A stretch of 64,000 nucleotides of DNA. Source: Thermohalobaculum sp039816045 (lineage in GTDB: Bacteria > Pseudomonadota > Alphaproteobacteria > Rhodobacterales > Rhodobacteraceae). Shown in pieces: positions 42,754-51,548 of this stretch (the stretch's first letter is position 1; every line of letters starts with the position of its first letter). Location: the NCBI GenBank assembly GCA_039816045.1, contig JBCBYB010000020.1, positions 1-64,000 of the forward strand, in the 5' to 3' direction. Below the pieces are notes generated by a model, which searched no databases, had not been told where the DNA came from, and saw only the letters and a program-made list of their open reading frames with translations. The translations under genes were made by a program, and so were the position numbers.

Positions 42754-44428
42754 CGCCGTCCGCTCCCAGATAGAGACAATCATCGGCCTCGAGCCCCGGT
42801 GGCAGATCCTCCCCGATGAACACCAACGTCGTGTGCCCGCGCTGCTCTTGCAGGATCCCGCCGAGCGCGATGTTGATCATCGGATCGAAGGCATCGATGG
42901 GGTCCTCGAGCACGATCAGCACGGGGTCGGCCCCGAGGATCCGCGCCAGCGCAATGCCCTGGACAAGGTTCGGGGCGAGATCGATGCGCTGGTCCAGCCG
43001 CGTCTCGAGCCCGTGGGGGATGGTGTTGAGCTCATCGATGATCTGCAGCTTCTCGACCATCGCCAGAGCCGCATCGAGCTTGGTGCGCCGGCCGAACCCT
43101 GTCAGGTTGTCGCGCACGGTGCCGGCGAACGGCGCGATCTCCCGGCCGATCACCGCGACCGCGTCGGCGTATTTCTGGCGATAGGCGCGCGGGGTGAGCC
43201 CGTCGAGCCGGATGCCGGGGCTGCTGACGGCGCGCTGACCGGAGAGGACTTGGGCGAAGACGCGCCGATCCTCCATGGTGCCGCCGAGCACATGCAGCAC
43301 CCCACCGGGCGGCAGCTTGATCCGCGGGGTCCGCCCGCTGGTTGCCGCCTCGATCACGGGCGCCTCGACCGGCTTCTCGGCCGGCTCGCACGCCGGTGGC
43401 AAGCGGAACAGTTCGGCGACGCTGTCGAGCGTGACGCGAAACATCTGATGCTCGTTCCAGACCGTCGCAAGACGGATGATCGGCTGCACCGCCCGCCCCG
43501 AAAGCAGGCTGCACGCGGCGACCTGGCCAAGGGTGAGCCCGCTGTCGGAGGCCAATATCGCCCCGGCACTGACAACGCTGAGCGGGATCGCGCTGCCGAG
43601 CGCACTGGCGGTGGCGCCCGAGCGTTCCCCGAGATCGGCGATGCGCTCCTCGAGCGCCCGGGCCTCGACCCTCAGCGGCTCGCTCCGGCGCAGCATCAGC
43701 CGCTCCATCCCGATCGATTTCACCGTGGAGATCGCCTGCAACACGGTTTGCCAGTGGTTGGACCAGGCGATCCCGGCGCGCCGGCGCTCTTCCAGCGCCA
43801 GCCGCAAGCGCCGCCCACGCACCATCGTGATCGTGCCGAAGACCAGGATCAGCACCAACGGCACCCAGACCACGGCCCCCCCGATGATCAGCACGGCCGT
43901 CAAGTACAGCAGTGCAAACGGAATCTCGACCGCAGACTGCCGGGCGGTCGATGCAAGATGCCCCGCCAACCGCCCGATACCGCGCAACCGCTCCTCGGTC
44001 TTTGATGGCGGCTCTGAGACCTGCCCGGCCGGGGCATGCAAAAGTCGGGAGACCGCCTCGCGCGTCAGGGCGTTCGCAAAGCGGCCGGCGGATGCGCTGC
44101 GCAGGTCCGCCATCGCGTTGCGCACAATGAAATCCAGCACAAAGAGCGCCAGCAGGATCATGGCGAGCGCATCCAGGGTCGCCACGGCCCCCGACCGCAT
44201 GATGCGATCGTAGATCTGCAATATCGACAGCGGCAGCGCGAGGCCGATGCACCCGCACATCAGCGCGCCCATGAGCATCAGCACACGGGGCTCGACCGTC
44301 ATCGACACGGGAATGCCTGCGCGCGCGGCAACCGCGTGCGGGGCAAACAGGGCCTCTGCCACCCCCCAGCGGGACCGAATCCCCCCGGACGCTGCCGCCT
44401 CTTCGCTCAACACCTGCGCCGCACTCAC
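42719..44428 (-). CDS. type I secretion ABC exporter subunit with degenerate ATPase
   Basis: A 569-residue ABC exporter half. The transmembrane domain spans about residues 45-320 (LMGALMCGCIGLALPLSILQ, LAMILLALFVLDFIV, EIPFALLYLTAVLIIGG). The C-terminal domain aligns with an ABC ATPase in layout, yet the P-loop position reads LGGTMEDRR (about 381-389), the signature region reads LAPNLVQG, Walker B is VLEDP (E508, D509) with both acids swapped, and no switch histidine is evident. The start is GTG after AGGGAGC, giving VSAAQVLSEE; an upstream extension is non-coding. It is the first gene of the ABC-ABC-HlyD operon. Confidence 0.8.
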   Translation of the reverse strand: MSAAQVLSEEAAASGGIRSRWGVAEALFAPHAVAARAGIPVSMTVEPRVLMLMGALMCGCIGLALPLSILQIYDRIMRSGAVATLDALAMILLALFVLDFIVRNAMADLRSASAGRFANALTREAVSRLLHAPAGQVSEPPSKTEERLRGIGRLAGHLASTARQSAVEIPFALLYLTAVLIIGGAVVWVPLVLILVFGTITMVRGRRLRLALEERRRAGIAWSNHWQTVLQAISTVKSIGMERLMLRRSEPLRVEARALEERIADLGERSGATASALGSAIPLSVVSAGAILASDSGLTLGQVAACSLLSGRAVQPIIRLATVWNEHQMFRVTLDSVAELFRLPPACEPAEKPVEAPVIEAATSGRTPRIKLPPGGVLHVLGGTMEDRRVFAQVLSGQRAVSSPGIRLDGLTPRAYRQKYADAVAVIGREIAPFAGTVRDNLTGFGRRTKLDAALAMVEKLQIIDELNTIPHGLETRLDQRIDLAPNLVQGIALARILGADPVLIVLEDPIDAFDPMINIALGGILQEQRGHTTLVFIGEDLPPGLEADDCLYLGADGDASIRPIEDRR

Positions 44429-44605
44429 GACCGCTCCCTGAAAGCCATAGGGCTCGAGGCCTAGGCACTCGCGATTACCATGGGGTGAACAACCGCCAGA
44501 CAAACCCAAAATATGGGGCGCACCGTGATTCACCGGACTGTGCGCACTGGCCTATGGGCACTCGGCCAATGCGACGTTAAAGAAGCTTAAACCGTTGCGC
44601 TGACT

Positions 44606-44623
44606 GGTGCATAGTCGCACCAA
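44606..44623. promoter_or_regulatory. inverted repeat before the TRAP receptor gene
   Basis: TGGTGC-ATAGTC-GCACCA, a perfect six-base inverted repeat, ends 18 bases before the receptor ATG in the 213-base divergent gap. It could be an operator for a LysR- or GntR-type regulator, or a 5'-UTR hairpin. Confidence 0.4.
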
Positions 44624-44641
44624 AGGACATGGGGGAAAACA

Positions 44642-45655
44642 ATGGTCTGCAGATTCCTGTCGTTGCTCGCAGGGGCGGCCGCGCTCCTGCTGCCGCTGGA
44701 CACCGCACGCGCCCAAGAGACCACCTGGGATGTCTCTCTGTGGGGCAAACCGCGGGCGTTCACGTATCATGTTGAGGAGCTGGCCGCGCGCGTCGAGCGG
44801 GCCACGCGCGGCGCGTTCAAGATCACCGTGCATTACGGCGGGCTGTCGAAGCCGCGCCAGAACCTCGAAGGCATCGCGCAGGGCCAGTTCGAGATGGCCC
44901 AGTTCTGCGCGGGCTACCATCCCGAGAAGAACCAGGCGATCACGGTTCTGGAGCTGCCCTTCCTCGGGATCGAGAGCCTGGAGCAGGAGGTTTCGGTCAG
45001 CCGGACGGTCTATGCCCATCCCGCGGTCCAGCAGGAGATGGCCAAGTGGAATGCCGTGCTGCTGATGCCGACGCCGCTGCCGCAGTACAATCTGGTGGGC
45101 CGCGGCGCGCCGCCCCAGGACGCCAGCTGGTTCCGCGGCAAGAAAATCCGCGCGACGGGCGGCATCGGGCGGATCCTCGCGCGGTTCGGCGCGGAGCCAG
45201 TGTCGTTGACCGCAGTCGAGACCCGCGCGGCCTTCGCCTCGGGCGAAATCGATGCGGTGGCCTTTGCGCCCCATGCGCACTTCTCGTTCGATACGATCTC
45301 GCTGGCCGAGTGGTGGACCGCAAACCTCAACCCTGGCACGGTAAACTGTCCGGTCGTGGTCAATGACGACGCGCTGGCCGCCCTGCCGCCGGAGCACCGC
45401 GAGGCGCTGCTGGCCGCGGTGGACCCGTCGCTGGAGGCCTATATCCAGAACTATGCGGATATCCAGGGCAAGTGGAACGTGGTGCTCGAGGTGTTCGAGA
45501 AGGCGGTGGTGGAGTTGCCGACGACCGTCGTCGACACCCTGCGCCGGGATGCCCCAGTGATCGTGCGCAACGACTGGATTGCCCAGGCGCGGGAGGCAGG
45601 GCTTCCGGCGCTCGCCCTGGTGAACCTCGTCCGGACGCAAGGGGCGGCGCAGTAA
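44642..45655 (+). CDS. TRAP transporter substrate-binding protein (DctP family)
   Basis: A 337-residue periplasmic receptor. A Sec signal (CRFLSLLAGAAALLLPLDTARA) is followed by the DctP fold (FTYHVEELAARVERATRGAFKI, ELPFLGIESLE, FRGKKIRATGGIGRILARFGA with the substrate-binding arginine, and AVETRAAFASGEIDAVAF). Such proteins capture organic acids for the DctQM permease. No dctQ or dctM genes are adjacent, so this is an orphan receptor or works with a permease elsewhere. GGGGGAAAACA precedes the ATG. A convergent LysR gene ends eight bases downstream. Confidence 0.88.
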   Translation: MVCRFLSLLAGAAALLLPLDTARAQETTWDVSLWGKPRAFTYHVEELAARVERATRGAFKITVHYGGLSKPRQNLEGIAQGQFEMAQFCAGYHPEKNQAITVLELPFLGIESLEQEVSVSRTVYAHPAVQQEMAKWNAVLLMPTPLPQYNLVGRGAPPQDASWFRGKKIRATGGIGRILARFGAEPVSLTAVETRAAFASGEIDAVAFAPHAHFSFDTISLAEWWTANLNPGTVNCPVVVNDDALAALPPEHREALLAAVDPSLEAYIQNYADIQGKWNVVLEVFEKAVVELPTTVVDTLRRDAPVIVRNDWIAQAREAGLPALALVNLVRTQGAAQ

Positions 45656-45663
45656 CCGAGCGC

Positions 45664-46536
45664 CTACTCGGCGGCGATCCGCTCCGCCGCCCGGTAGGCC
45701 GCCCGCAGCGTGTCGGCCAGATGCTGCGCGAGGCGCTGCCGCGGCCCGCTCGTCACATAGAGGTTGATCAGGAAGTCCGGCAGCTGCGGCAATGCCCCGC
45801 CATGGGCGATCTCCTCAAAGCGCGCATCGATCGTGCCCAGCATCTGCAGATGCACCACCTGGTCCGCCATCATGCTCGCCTCGACCGCCTGGGTGGTGCC
45901 TGAATCGAGCTCGAGCTTCCAGGCGAGCCCCGACCGGTTCAGCGTCTCGACCGCGGGCCGCGTGAACACACAGCCCTCGACCGTGCCGAGCGGCAGCGGA
46001 CGCCGTTGCCAGGCCGAGCCGCCGGCGCCCCCCATCCACACCAGCGGCGCCCGCGCGAGCGTCTCACCGCCCGGCCGCAGCTCCGCCTCCGTTGCCAGCA
46101 TCAGATCGAGCCCGCCGGACGCAAAGGACTGCGCCAGGATCATGGTCGGCGCCGCCTCAGGCTTCACGCTCGCCTTGGGAAAGGCCGCGTTGAACGCCCG
46201 CATTGCGACCGGCACATGGGGGTAGAGCAGATCCTCCGGCACCCCGAGCCGGATCTCGCCCGAGACATCGTCCTCGGTCATCAGCGACCAGGTCTCGTCG
46301 TTCAAGGCCAGCAGCCGGCGCGCATGATCCAGCAGCCGCTCCCCCCGCGCCGTCAGCGTCACCCCCCGCACCCCGCGATGCATCAGCGGCTGGCCGAGCG
46401 CATCCTCCAGCCGCTTGATCTGCAGCGACACGGCCGATTGCGTCAGGTTCAGCTGCGCCGCTGCACGGGTGATCGCACCGATCTCGGCGACGGTGACAAA
46501 GGCGCGGAGGGCGGCCAGGTCGATGTTGCGCGGCAT
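45664..46536 (-). CDS. LysR-family transcriptional regulator
   Basis: A 290-residue regulator: N-terminal winged helix-turn-helix (LAALRAFVTVAEIGAITRAAAQLNLTQSAVSLQIKRLED) and a C-terminal inducer-binding domain (from EIRLGVPEDLLYPHVP). It sits convergent with the orphan TRAP receptor, the usual position of a linked regulator, and has a long upstream gap with a strong dyad. The effector is unknown. Confidence 0.88.
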   Translation of the reverse strand: MPRNIDLAALRAFVTVAEIGAITRAAAQLNLTQSAVSLQIKRLEDALGQPLMHRGVRGVTLTARGERLLDHARRLLALNDETWSLMTEDDVSGEIRLGVPEDLLYPHVPVAMRAFNAAFPKASVKPEAAPTMILAQSFASGGLDLMLATEAELRPGGETLARAPLVWMGGAGGSAWQRRPLPLGTVEGCVFTRPAVETLNRSGLAWKLELDSGTTQAVEASMMADQVVHLQMLGTIDARFEEIAHGGALPQLPDFLINLYVTSGPRQRLAQHLADTLRAAYRAAERIAAE

Positions 46537-46912
46537 GGTGCGTCCTTTCGGAGGCGGAAGCCAACAAGTGGCAACGGTGTCGGCCCGTCATGCGCCGCTG
46601 TCAAGCGCGTGCCCGGTCCGCGGCGATTGGTTCATAGCATGCCATGAGGATATCTGATGGCAAGCATTGGAACCTCTCGTTGGACATTTTGGGCGCCACA
46701 CTCCAAGTGAAGCCCGCAATCGCTGCGCCTGGTTCGCCAATAGAGAGCAAAGACGCGGCGGTGTGATCCGCTTCGGGAGCCAACCAACCCGACCCTGATC
46801 AAAGAGTAGCAAACCGTATACCCGACAGTGGGGGTCGTTTCGACCGCCCGTCTTCTGTCGGCTTCAAAATGAAACCCGCCGGTGTTTTGCCGGCGCACGA
46901 AGGAATTGTGCC
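46537..46912. other. 376-base intergenic region between the LysR and DUF1127 genes
   Basis: No gene is evident on either strand. The stretch is AT-richer in its middle, holds the dyad at 46637-46665, and ends with a small GCCGG-TGTTTT-GCCGGC hairpin at about 46877-46894 just before the DUF1127 ribosome binding site (GAAGGAATTG). It probably contains promoters for both flanking genes. Confidence 0.5.
46637..46665. promoter_or_regulatory. dyad operator, probably for the adjacent LysR regulator
   Basis: GCATGCCAT and ATGGCAAGC form nine-base arms with one mismatch, separated by 11 bases around GGATATC. The size and spacing suit LysR-type binding. It lies 101 bases upstream of the LysR start and about 250 bases upstream of the DUF1127 gene. 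Confidence 0.45.
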
Positions 46913-47197
46913 ATGAGTGCCGACATTTACCCGCTGAGAAGCACCGCCGAACCCCAGCATCTGACGGCCCCGTCGCTGGTGAGCCGCACCTTCCAGGCCA
47001 TCCGCCGGACCGCCCGCGCCATCGCCTGGCATCAGCGCGCACAGCGCGACTACGCCCACCTGCTGATGCTCTCGGACGCCCATCTGCTCGACATCGGGCT
47101 GACGCGCGGAGAGCTCGAAAGCCTGCGTGCCAACTGGTTCCGCGACATGCGCCAGGACGCCTACCGGGCCGGCTTCTGCGAACGCGTCAATTTCTGA
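46913..47197 (+). CDS. DUF1127 family protein
   Basis: A 94-residue basic protein with the DUF1127 motif near residues 50-65 (LMLSDAHLLDIGLTRGEL), followed by a short tail. Members are abundant in alphaproteobacteria; some small ones bind RNA and influence phosphate or growth control. The N-terminal half here (about 45 residues before the motif) is typical of the longer type. The ribosome binding site GAAGGAATTG is close to the ATG. There is no operon partner. Confidence 0.82.
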   Translation: MSADIYPLRSTAEPQHLTAPSLVSRTFQAIRRTARAIAWHQRAQRDYAHLLMLSDAHLLDIGLTRGELESLRANWFRDMRQDAYRAGFCERVNF

Positions 47198-47294
47198 AAC
47201 CCCACTGAACCCTTTCCGACGACCCCGTCACATAGGGGGTGCAGCGCGGCAATTCAGTCGCGACTCCACCCCATTCCTCTAGAAGGAGAGAAAC

Positions 47295-48920
47295 ATGTCT
47301 GTTTCGATTAAAGCCCCTGTTGGTGACACAAAGCGCATTACCAAAGGCAAGAACGCCAAGAACGCCAAGTCCGATGTCGAGCTCGTGCAGCTGATGCTCT
47401 GCGCCAATGGCCGGACCGTACCGATCGACGGCAAATGCTCGGGCGGCCTGATCAATGCGATCAAGAGCTTCCAGAAGTCCAAGCTCGGCTACAAGAAGCC
47501 GGACGGCGTGGTCGATCCGGGCGGCAAGACCTGGAACGCCGGCGCACCCAAGCTGAACGCCCAGATCGCCGCCGACAAAGCCGCCTGCGAGGACATGGTC
47601 GTCCTCATGGTCAACGGCAAAGAAAAGCGCATCAGCAAGGCGCTCTACAAGAAGAACCAGCAGGAGCTGCGCCAGAAGGTCATCTCCAAGGCGCAGATGA
47701 TGTACGGCCAGGCGGACTCCTGGGCCAAGTTCTGCATGGAGGCCGAGCGGATGGCCAGCGGCGCCGACCGCCTCCTGATGGCTGGCGTGTCGTTCTTCGT
47801 CGCGAAGCTCAACAAGAAAGCCAACCCTCCGCATGACGTAGTGACCCATGCCCGTGGCGAGGCGATGGCTCTGAAGGCGATGGCCTCCAATCCGTCGACG
47901 CCTTGGACCAAGATCCAGGGGCAGGACACGAAGGCGACCACGGCCTACAACGACGGTGTCGTCGCGTTCAAAGCCTTCATCGATGCGCGGATCGGCACCG
48001 CAAGTTCCTTTGTCGGCAAGCTCGAGCAGGTGCGCGACATCAGCTTCAAGGTGGTCGAGGCCTACGCCACCGCGCGGCTGGTGGTGGCGGGCAACGACCC
48101 GGTCAAAGCGCGGCGCATGGCGGCCGCGGGCACGACAGCGATGAAGTCGGGCGCCACCGAGCTCGGCGAATACCTGGCCGGCAACGAGGTGAGCTTCGGC
48201 AGCTCCGCCAAGAAGGTGATCGTCGACAGCGCGATCGCAGGGGCCAAGGCCTCGATCGGCGGCAAGGCCAGCGGCAGCGTGAAGAAGGAGATCGCGAAGA
48301 AACTCGGCGCCTACTTCGCCGTGAAGGTCTCCAAGAAGATCGGCAAGGACGTGCTCAACACCTTTGCCGAGAAGCTGACCGACTCGAAAAACCTCGAAGG
48401 GCTGCTCGGTAAGGCGACCGAAGAGGCGATCGATCTCTTCAAGCCGATGCTCGACGGCGGCAAGGCGCCCGGCAAGAAGGAGTTCGAGGAGGCCGTCATG
48501 CGCACCCTCGGCGACAAGTTCTCCAATGCCGGGCCGGTGACCGTGATCGAAGCCTTCGATGCGGCGCTGCCTGACCGGGTCCGCGAAACGGTGGCGGAGA
48601 AGCTGGCGCCTGTCGTGCAGAACGACGTGTTGCAAATGCTCGTCCGCGAGTATGGCGACGATGTGGTGGCGCGGCTGCCGGCCTCGGTGCGCCAGAAGAT
48701 GTCGAGCGATGCGGCCCAGAAGGTGCTCGACATGGCGACCGACATCTACACCCGCGCTGCGGCGGACGCGAGCGGTGCCGATCCGTCCGAGGCGCAGCTC
48801 CACAAGGCGGGCGATGCCGGCGTCCAGTCCCATGGCGGCGTGAAGGCGCAGCTCGAGAAACTGCTGCGCGAGGCGGCGGAGAAAGAGCTGAAATCGCTGG
48901 CCGCTGCGGCCGCCGCCTAA
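47295..48920 (+). CDS. large protein with peptidoglycan-binding-like N-terminus, function unknown
   Basis: A 541-residue protein without a signal peptide. Residues 20-85 resemble a PG_binding_1 domain (DVELVQLMLCANGRTVPIDG, LINAIKSFQKSKLG, DGVVDPGGKTW). The remaining 450 residues are helical, alanine- and lysine-rich, with a mid-region glycine/alanine segment (KVIVDSAIAGAKASIGGKAS) that could insert in membranes, and a polyalanine end. I do not recognise this C-terminal part. AAGGAGAGAAAC gives a strong start. It stands alone between a DUF1127 gene and a TAXI operon and is followed by a stable hairpin. Lack of Sec or Tat export with a cell-wall-binding domain is unusual. Confidence 0.65.
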   Translation: MSVSIKAPVGDTKRITKGKNAKNAKSDVELVQLMLCANGRTVPIDGKCSGGLINAIKSFQKSKLGYKKPDGVVDPGGKTWNAGAPKLNAQIAADKAACEDMVVLMVNGKEKRISKALYKKNQQELRQKVISKAQMMYGQADSWAKFCMEAERMASGADRLLMAGVSFFVAKLNKKANPPHDVVTHARGEAMALKAMASNPSTPWTKIQGQDTKATTAYNDGVVAFKAFIDARIGTASSFVGKLEQVRDISFKVVEAYATARLVVAGNDPVKARRMAAAGTTAMKSGATELGEYLAGNEVSFGSSAKKVIVDSAIAGAKASIGGKASGSVKKEIAKKLGAYFAVKVSKKIGKDVLNTFAEKLTDSKNLEGLLGKATEEAIDLFKPMLDGGKAPGKKEFEEAVMRTLGDKFSNAGPVTVIEAFDAALPDRVRETVAEKLAPVVQNDVLQMLVREYGDDVVARLPASVRQKMSSDAAQKVLDMATDIYTRAAADASGADPSEAQLHKAGDAGVQSHGGVKAQLEKLLREAAEKELKSLAAAAAA

Positions 48921-48934
48921 GGACGTTCAAAGAC

Positions 48935-48961
48935 GAGGGGCACGGCGCCGTCGTGCCTCTC
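48935..48961 (+). terminator. stable hairpin after the 541-residue protein gene
   Basis: GAGGGGCACG, a seven-base loop and CGTGCCTCTC pair over nine of ten positions, 15 bases after the stop. No T-run follows, so intrinsic termination is uncertain. Confidence 0.5.
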
Positions 48962-49046
48962 CGCGGCGTGGTGCGGGGTTGAGACAGCGCACGGGCTTTG
49001 GCATGGAAGGCGGGACGCCCCCGACCAGCCAAGGCCAGGGACACCC

Positions 49047-50336
49047 ATGCGCAACCGGCTCGCATCGCTGCACCCCGCCGTTCTCACAGCCCTTCTTGCG
49101 GTTGTGGTTCTGGCGGCGGTCGCCGCCCTCGGCTGGTGGCTGGGGCTGATCCCGCCGGACCGGGTGACCTTGGCGAGCGGACGCGCCGGCGGCGGCTATC
49201 ACGCGGTTGCCCAACGGTATGCCGAGGTGCTGGCCCGCGACGGCATCACGCTCGAGATCCTGGAGACCGCAGGGTCGGTCGAGAACAGCCGCCTCCTCGC
49301 CGAGGGCAAGGCGGATGTCGCGCTCATGCAAGGCGGCGTTGCCATGCCGGATGGCACCGAGGCCGAGGCGCTGGCGGCGGTGTTCTTAGAGCCCTTCATC
49401 GTCTTTCACCGGCGCGCGCTTGCCGATGCGCACGACCCGACCACCTGGAATGCCCTGCGCGTCGCCATCGGTGAGCCGAACAGCGGCACGCGGGCGGCGG
49501 TCACAGCAGTCTCCGGCGCCCTCGGGATCGAGATCCCGCCCGCCGAGGCGGTGCCGATCGGCGGGAGTGCCGCGGCCGAAGCGCTGCTTGCCGGTGAGGT
49601 GGACGTCGCCGTTTTCGTGACCGCCATCGATGCGCCCTTCATGCTGGAGCTCATGCGCTCCGAGGCCGTCACCCTCGCGCCGCTCCGCGATGTGGAGGCG
49701 GTGACCCGGCGCCTGCCTTACCTGCACTTGGTCGATATCCCGCCCTCGGCAATCGACTATGCCCGGCGGGTGCCTGCGGAGCGCATCGAGCTCACCGCCA
49801 TGCTCGCCTCGTTGGTGGTGCGCGAGGGGCTGCACCCGGCCATCGTCGACCGCCTGACCCACGCGGCCATGGAGATCCACGCCCAGGGCTCGCGCCTCAT
49901 CAACCGCGAGATCCGCTTTCCCGTGACCGAGGGGCTGACGTTGCCGGTCAACCGCCAGGCGGAGGCGCTGATCCGCAACGGGCCGAGCCCCATCGACGGC
50001 ATTCTGCCTTGGTGGATCGGCGCCCAGCTCAACCGGGTGATCCTGTTGCTCCTGCCGGTGATCGTGCTGGCCTTTCCGCTGATCCGGGCGCTGCCGAGCC
50101 TCTATGCCTGGCGGATGCGGGCGCGGGTCTATCGCTATTACGACGAGCTGATCGCCCTCGACAAAGAGGCCTCCGAAGGGCCGCCCCCCGAGCGGCGCCG
50201 CGCGCTGGCAGTCCGGCTGGAGGAGATCGATGCGGAGACCCAGGCGCTGCGGCTGCCCGCCAGTTTCCGGGAACGCGCCTATGCGCTGCGGATGCATATC
50301 GACCTGGTGCGCCGCCGGCTCGCCGGCGCCCCCTGA
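49047..50336 (+). CDS. TAXI-family TRAP solute receptor with C-terminal membrane anchor
   Basis: A 429-residue protein. An N-terminal signal-anchor (AVLTALLAVVVLAAVAALGWWLG) is followed by a TAXI receptor domain (VTLASGRAGGGYHAVAQRYAEVL, LETAGSVENSRLLAEGKADVALMQGG, AIGEPNSGTRAAVTA). After about residue 325 comes a second hydrophobic helix (NRVILLLLPVIVLAFPLI) and a 90-residue cytoplasmic coiled region. This C-terminal extension occurs in a subgroup of TAXI proteins not paired with a TRAP permease. It is followed by the Tat phosphatase-like gene after 48 bases and may act as a sensor rather than a transporter part. Confidence 0.82.
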   Translation: MRNRLASLHPAVLTALLAVVVLAAVAALGWWLGLIPPDRVTLASGRAGGGYHAVAQRYAEVLARDGITLEILETAGSVENSRLLAEGKADVALMQGGVAMPDGTEAEALAAVFLEPFIVFHRRALADAHDPTTWNALRVAIGEPNSGTRAAVTAVSGALGIEIPPAEAVPIGGSAAAEALLAGEVDVAVFVTAIDAPFMLELMRSEAVTLAPLRDVEAVTRRLPYLHLVDIPPSAIDYARRVPAERIELTAMLASLVVREGLHPAIVDRLTHAAMEIHAQGSRLINREIRFPVTEGLTLPVNRQAEALIRNGPSPIDGILPWWIGAQLNRVILLLLPVIVLAFPLIRALPSLYAWRMRARVYRYYDELIALDKEASEGPPPERRRALAVRLEEIDAETQALRLPASFRERAYALRMHIDLVRRRLAGAP

Positions 50337-50384
50337 CCCCGCTTTGCGCTAGGGTCGCGGCCCGCTTCGGTGTAGGCTTCAACC

Positions 50385-51548
50385 ATGAGCAGCATCCACC
50401 GACGCCGCTTCACCCTGGGCGCGCTGGCCACCGCCGGCCTCGCAACGGCCCCTGCCCTGCCGCTTCGGGCCGCCCCCGACTATCGCGGACCAAACGTCAT
50501 CGTGATCCGCTTCGGCGGCGGCGTGCGGCGACGCGAGACCATCGAGCCCGCGACCACCTGTGCGCCTTATTTCCTGCACCAACTCGCTCCCCAAGGCGTG
50601 CTGATCCCGCGCCTCTCGATCGCCCAACTCGACGGCGTCGACACCAGCCACGCCGAGGGCACGCTCAACATCCTCACCGGGCGCTACCGGGCTTACCGCG
50701 ACCTCGCCGAGGGCGCCGAATTCGACCGGCTGGAGCCCATCGAGCCAACGCTGTTCGAGTATTTCCGCCGCGCCTTCGCCGTGCCCGCGCACCAGGCGCT
50801 GCTGATCAATGGCGAGGACCGTCTGCAGGAGGAGTTCCTCTCCTATGGCATCCACCCGAGCCACGGCATCGCCTATCGCAGCGAGGTGCTGAGCCTCTAC
50901 CGGTTCAAACTCTGGTCTTTGCGCGACCGGCTCAGCCGGGGCGACGGCACCGACGCGCAGATCGCCGCCGACACGGAGGCGTTGGCGGAGCTCGAAGCCA
51001 AGGGGATGCGCGGCATCGCCCCCACCCAGGCGCCCGAAATCGACGCGATGTGGGCCCGCTGGCGAGATCATTGGGGCGACAGCGGGCTGAAGAACCCGCG
51101 CGGGGATGCCGCGCTCACCGAGCTTGCGCTCTGGGCGCTTCGCGATCTCCGCCCGCGGCTGATGATGATCAACTACCAGGACCCGGACTATGTGCACTGG
51201 GGCAACGCTTCGCACTACACTCGCGCCATTGCCCGGATCGACCAAGGCATCCAACGCCTGGTGGAGACCGTCGCCGCCGACGATGCCTATGCCCAAAACA
51301 CCGTCTTCTGCATCGTGCCGGATTGCGGTCGCGACGCCAATCCGCTCATGAGCGTGCCCTTCCAGCACCATTTCAACAGCCGCTCGGCCCATGAGATCTT
51401 CGCGCTTTTCGTCGGCCCCGGGATCGCGCGCGGGCGCATTTTGGACAAACCCGTCGACCAGACCGCCCTTGCGCCGACCCTCGCCGCGGCCATGGGGTTC
51501 CGCACAGGCCGGGCCGAGTCGGGCCCGCTTTCGGAGATCTTCGCGTGA
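50385..51548 (+). CDS. Tat-exported alkaline-phosphatase-fold protein
   Basis: A 387-residue protein. Its N-terminus is a twin-arginine signal (HRRRFTLGALATAGLATAPA). The mature part resembles the alkaline phosphatase/sulfatase superfamily: RGPNVIVIRFGGGVRRRE at the first strand, the metal-region segment GVDTSHAEGTLNILTGRYRAY, INYQDPDYVHWGNASHYTRAI, and FCIVPDCGRDANP with HHFNSRSAHE near the end. An ordinary nucleophile Ser/Thr/Cys position is not obvious, so hydrolytic activity is uncertain. It is coupled to the next gene by a GTGA overlap and follows the TAXI gene. Confidence 0.7.
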   Translation: MSSIHRRRFTLGALATAGLATAPALPLRAAPDYRGPNVIVIRFGGGVRRRETIEPATTCAPYFLHQLAPQGVLIPRLSIAQLDGVDTSHAEGTLNILTGRYRAYRDLAEGAEFDRLEPIEPTLFEYFRRAFAVPAHQALLINGEDRLQEEFLSYGIHPSHGIAYRSEVLSLYRFKLWSLRDRLSRGDGTDAQIAADTEALAELEAKGMRGIAPTQAPEIDAMWARWRDHWGDSGLKNPRGDAALTELALWALRDLRPRLMMINYQDPDYVHWGNASHYTRAIARIDQGIQRLVETVAADDAYAQNTVFCIVPDCGRDANPLMSVPFQHHFNSRSAHEIFALFVGPGIARGRILDKPVDQTALAPTLAAAMGFRTGRAESGPLSEIFA

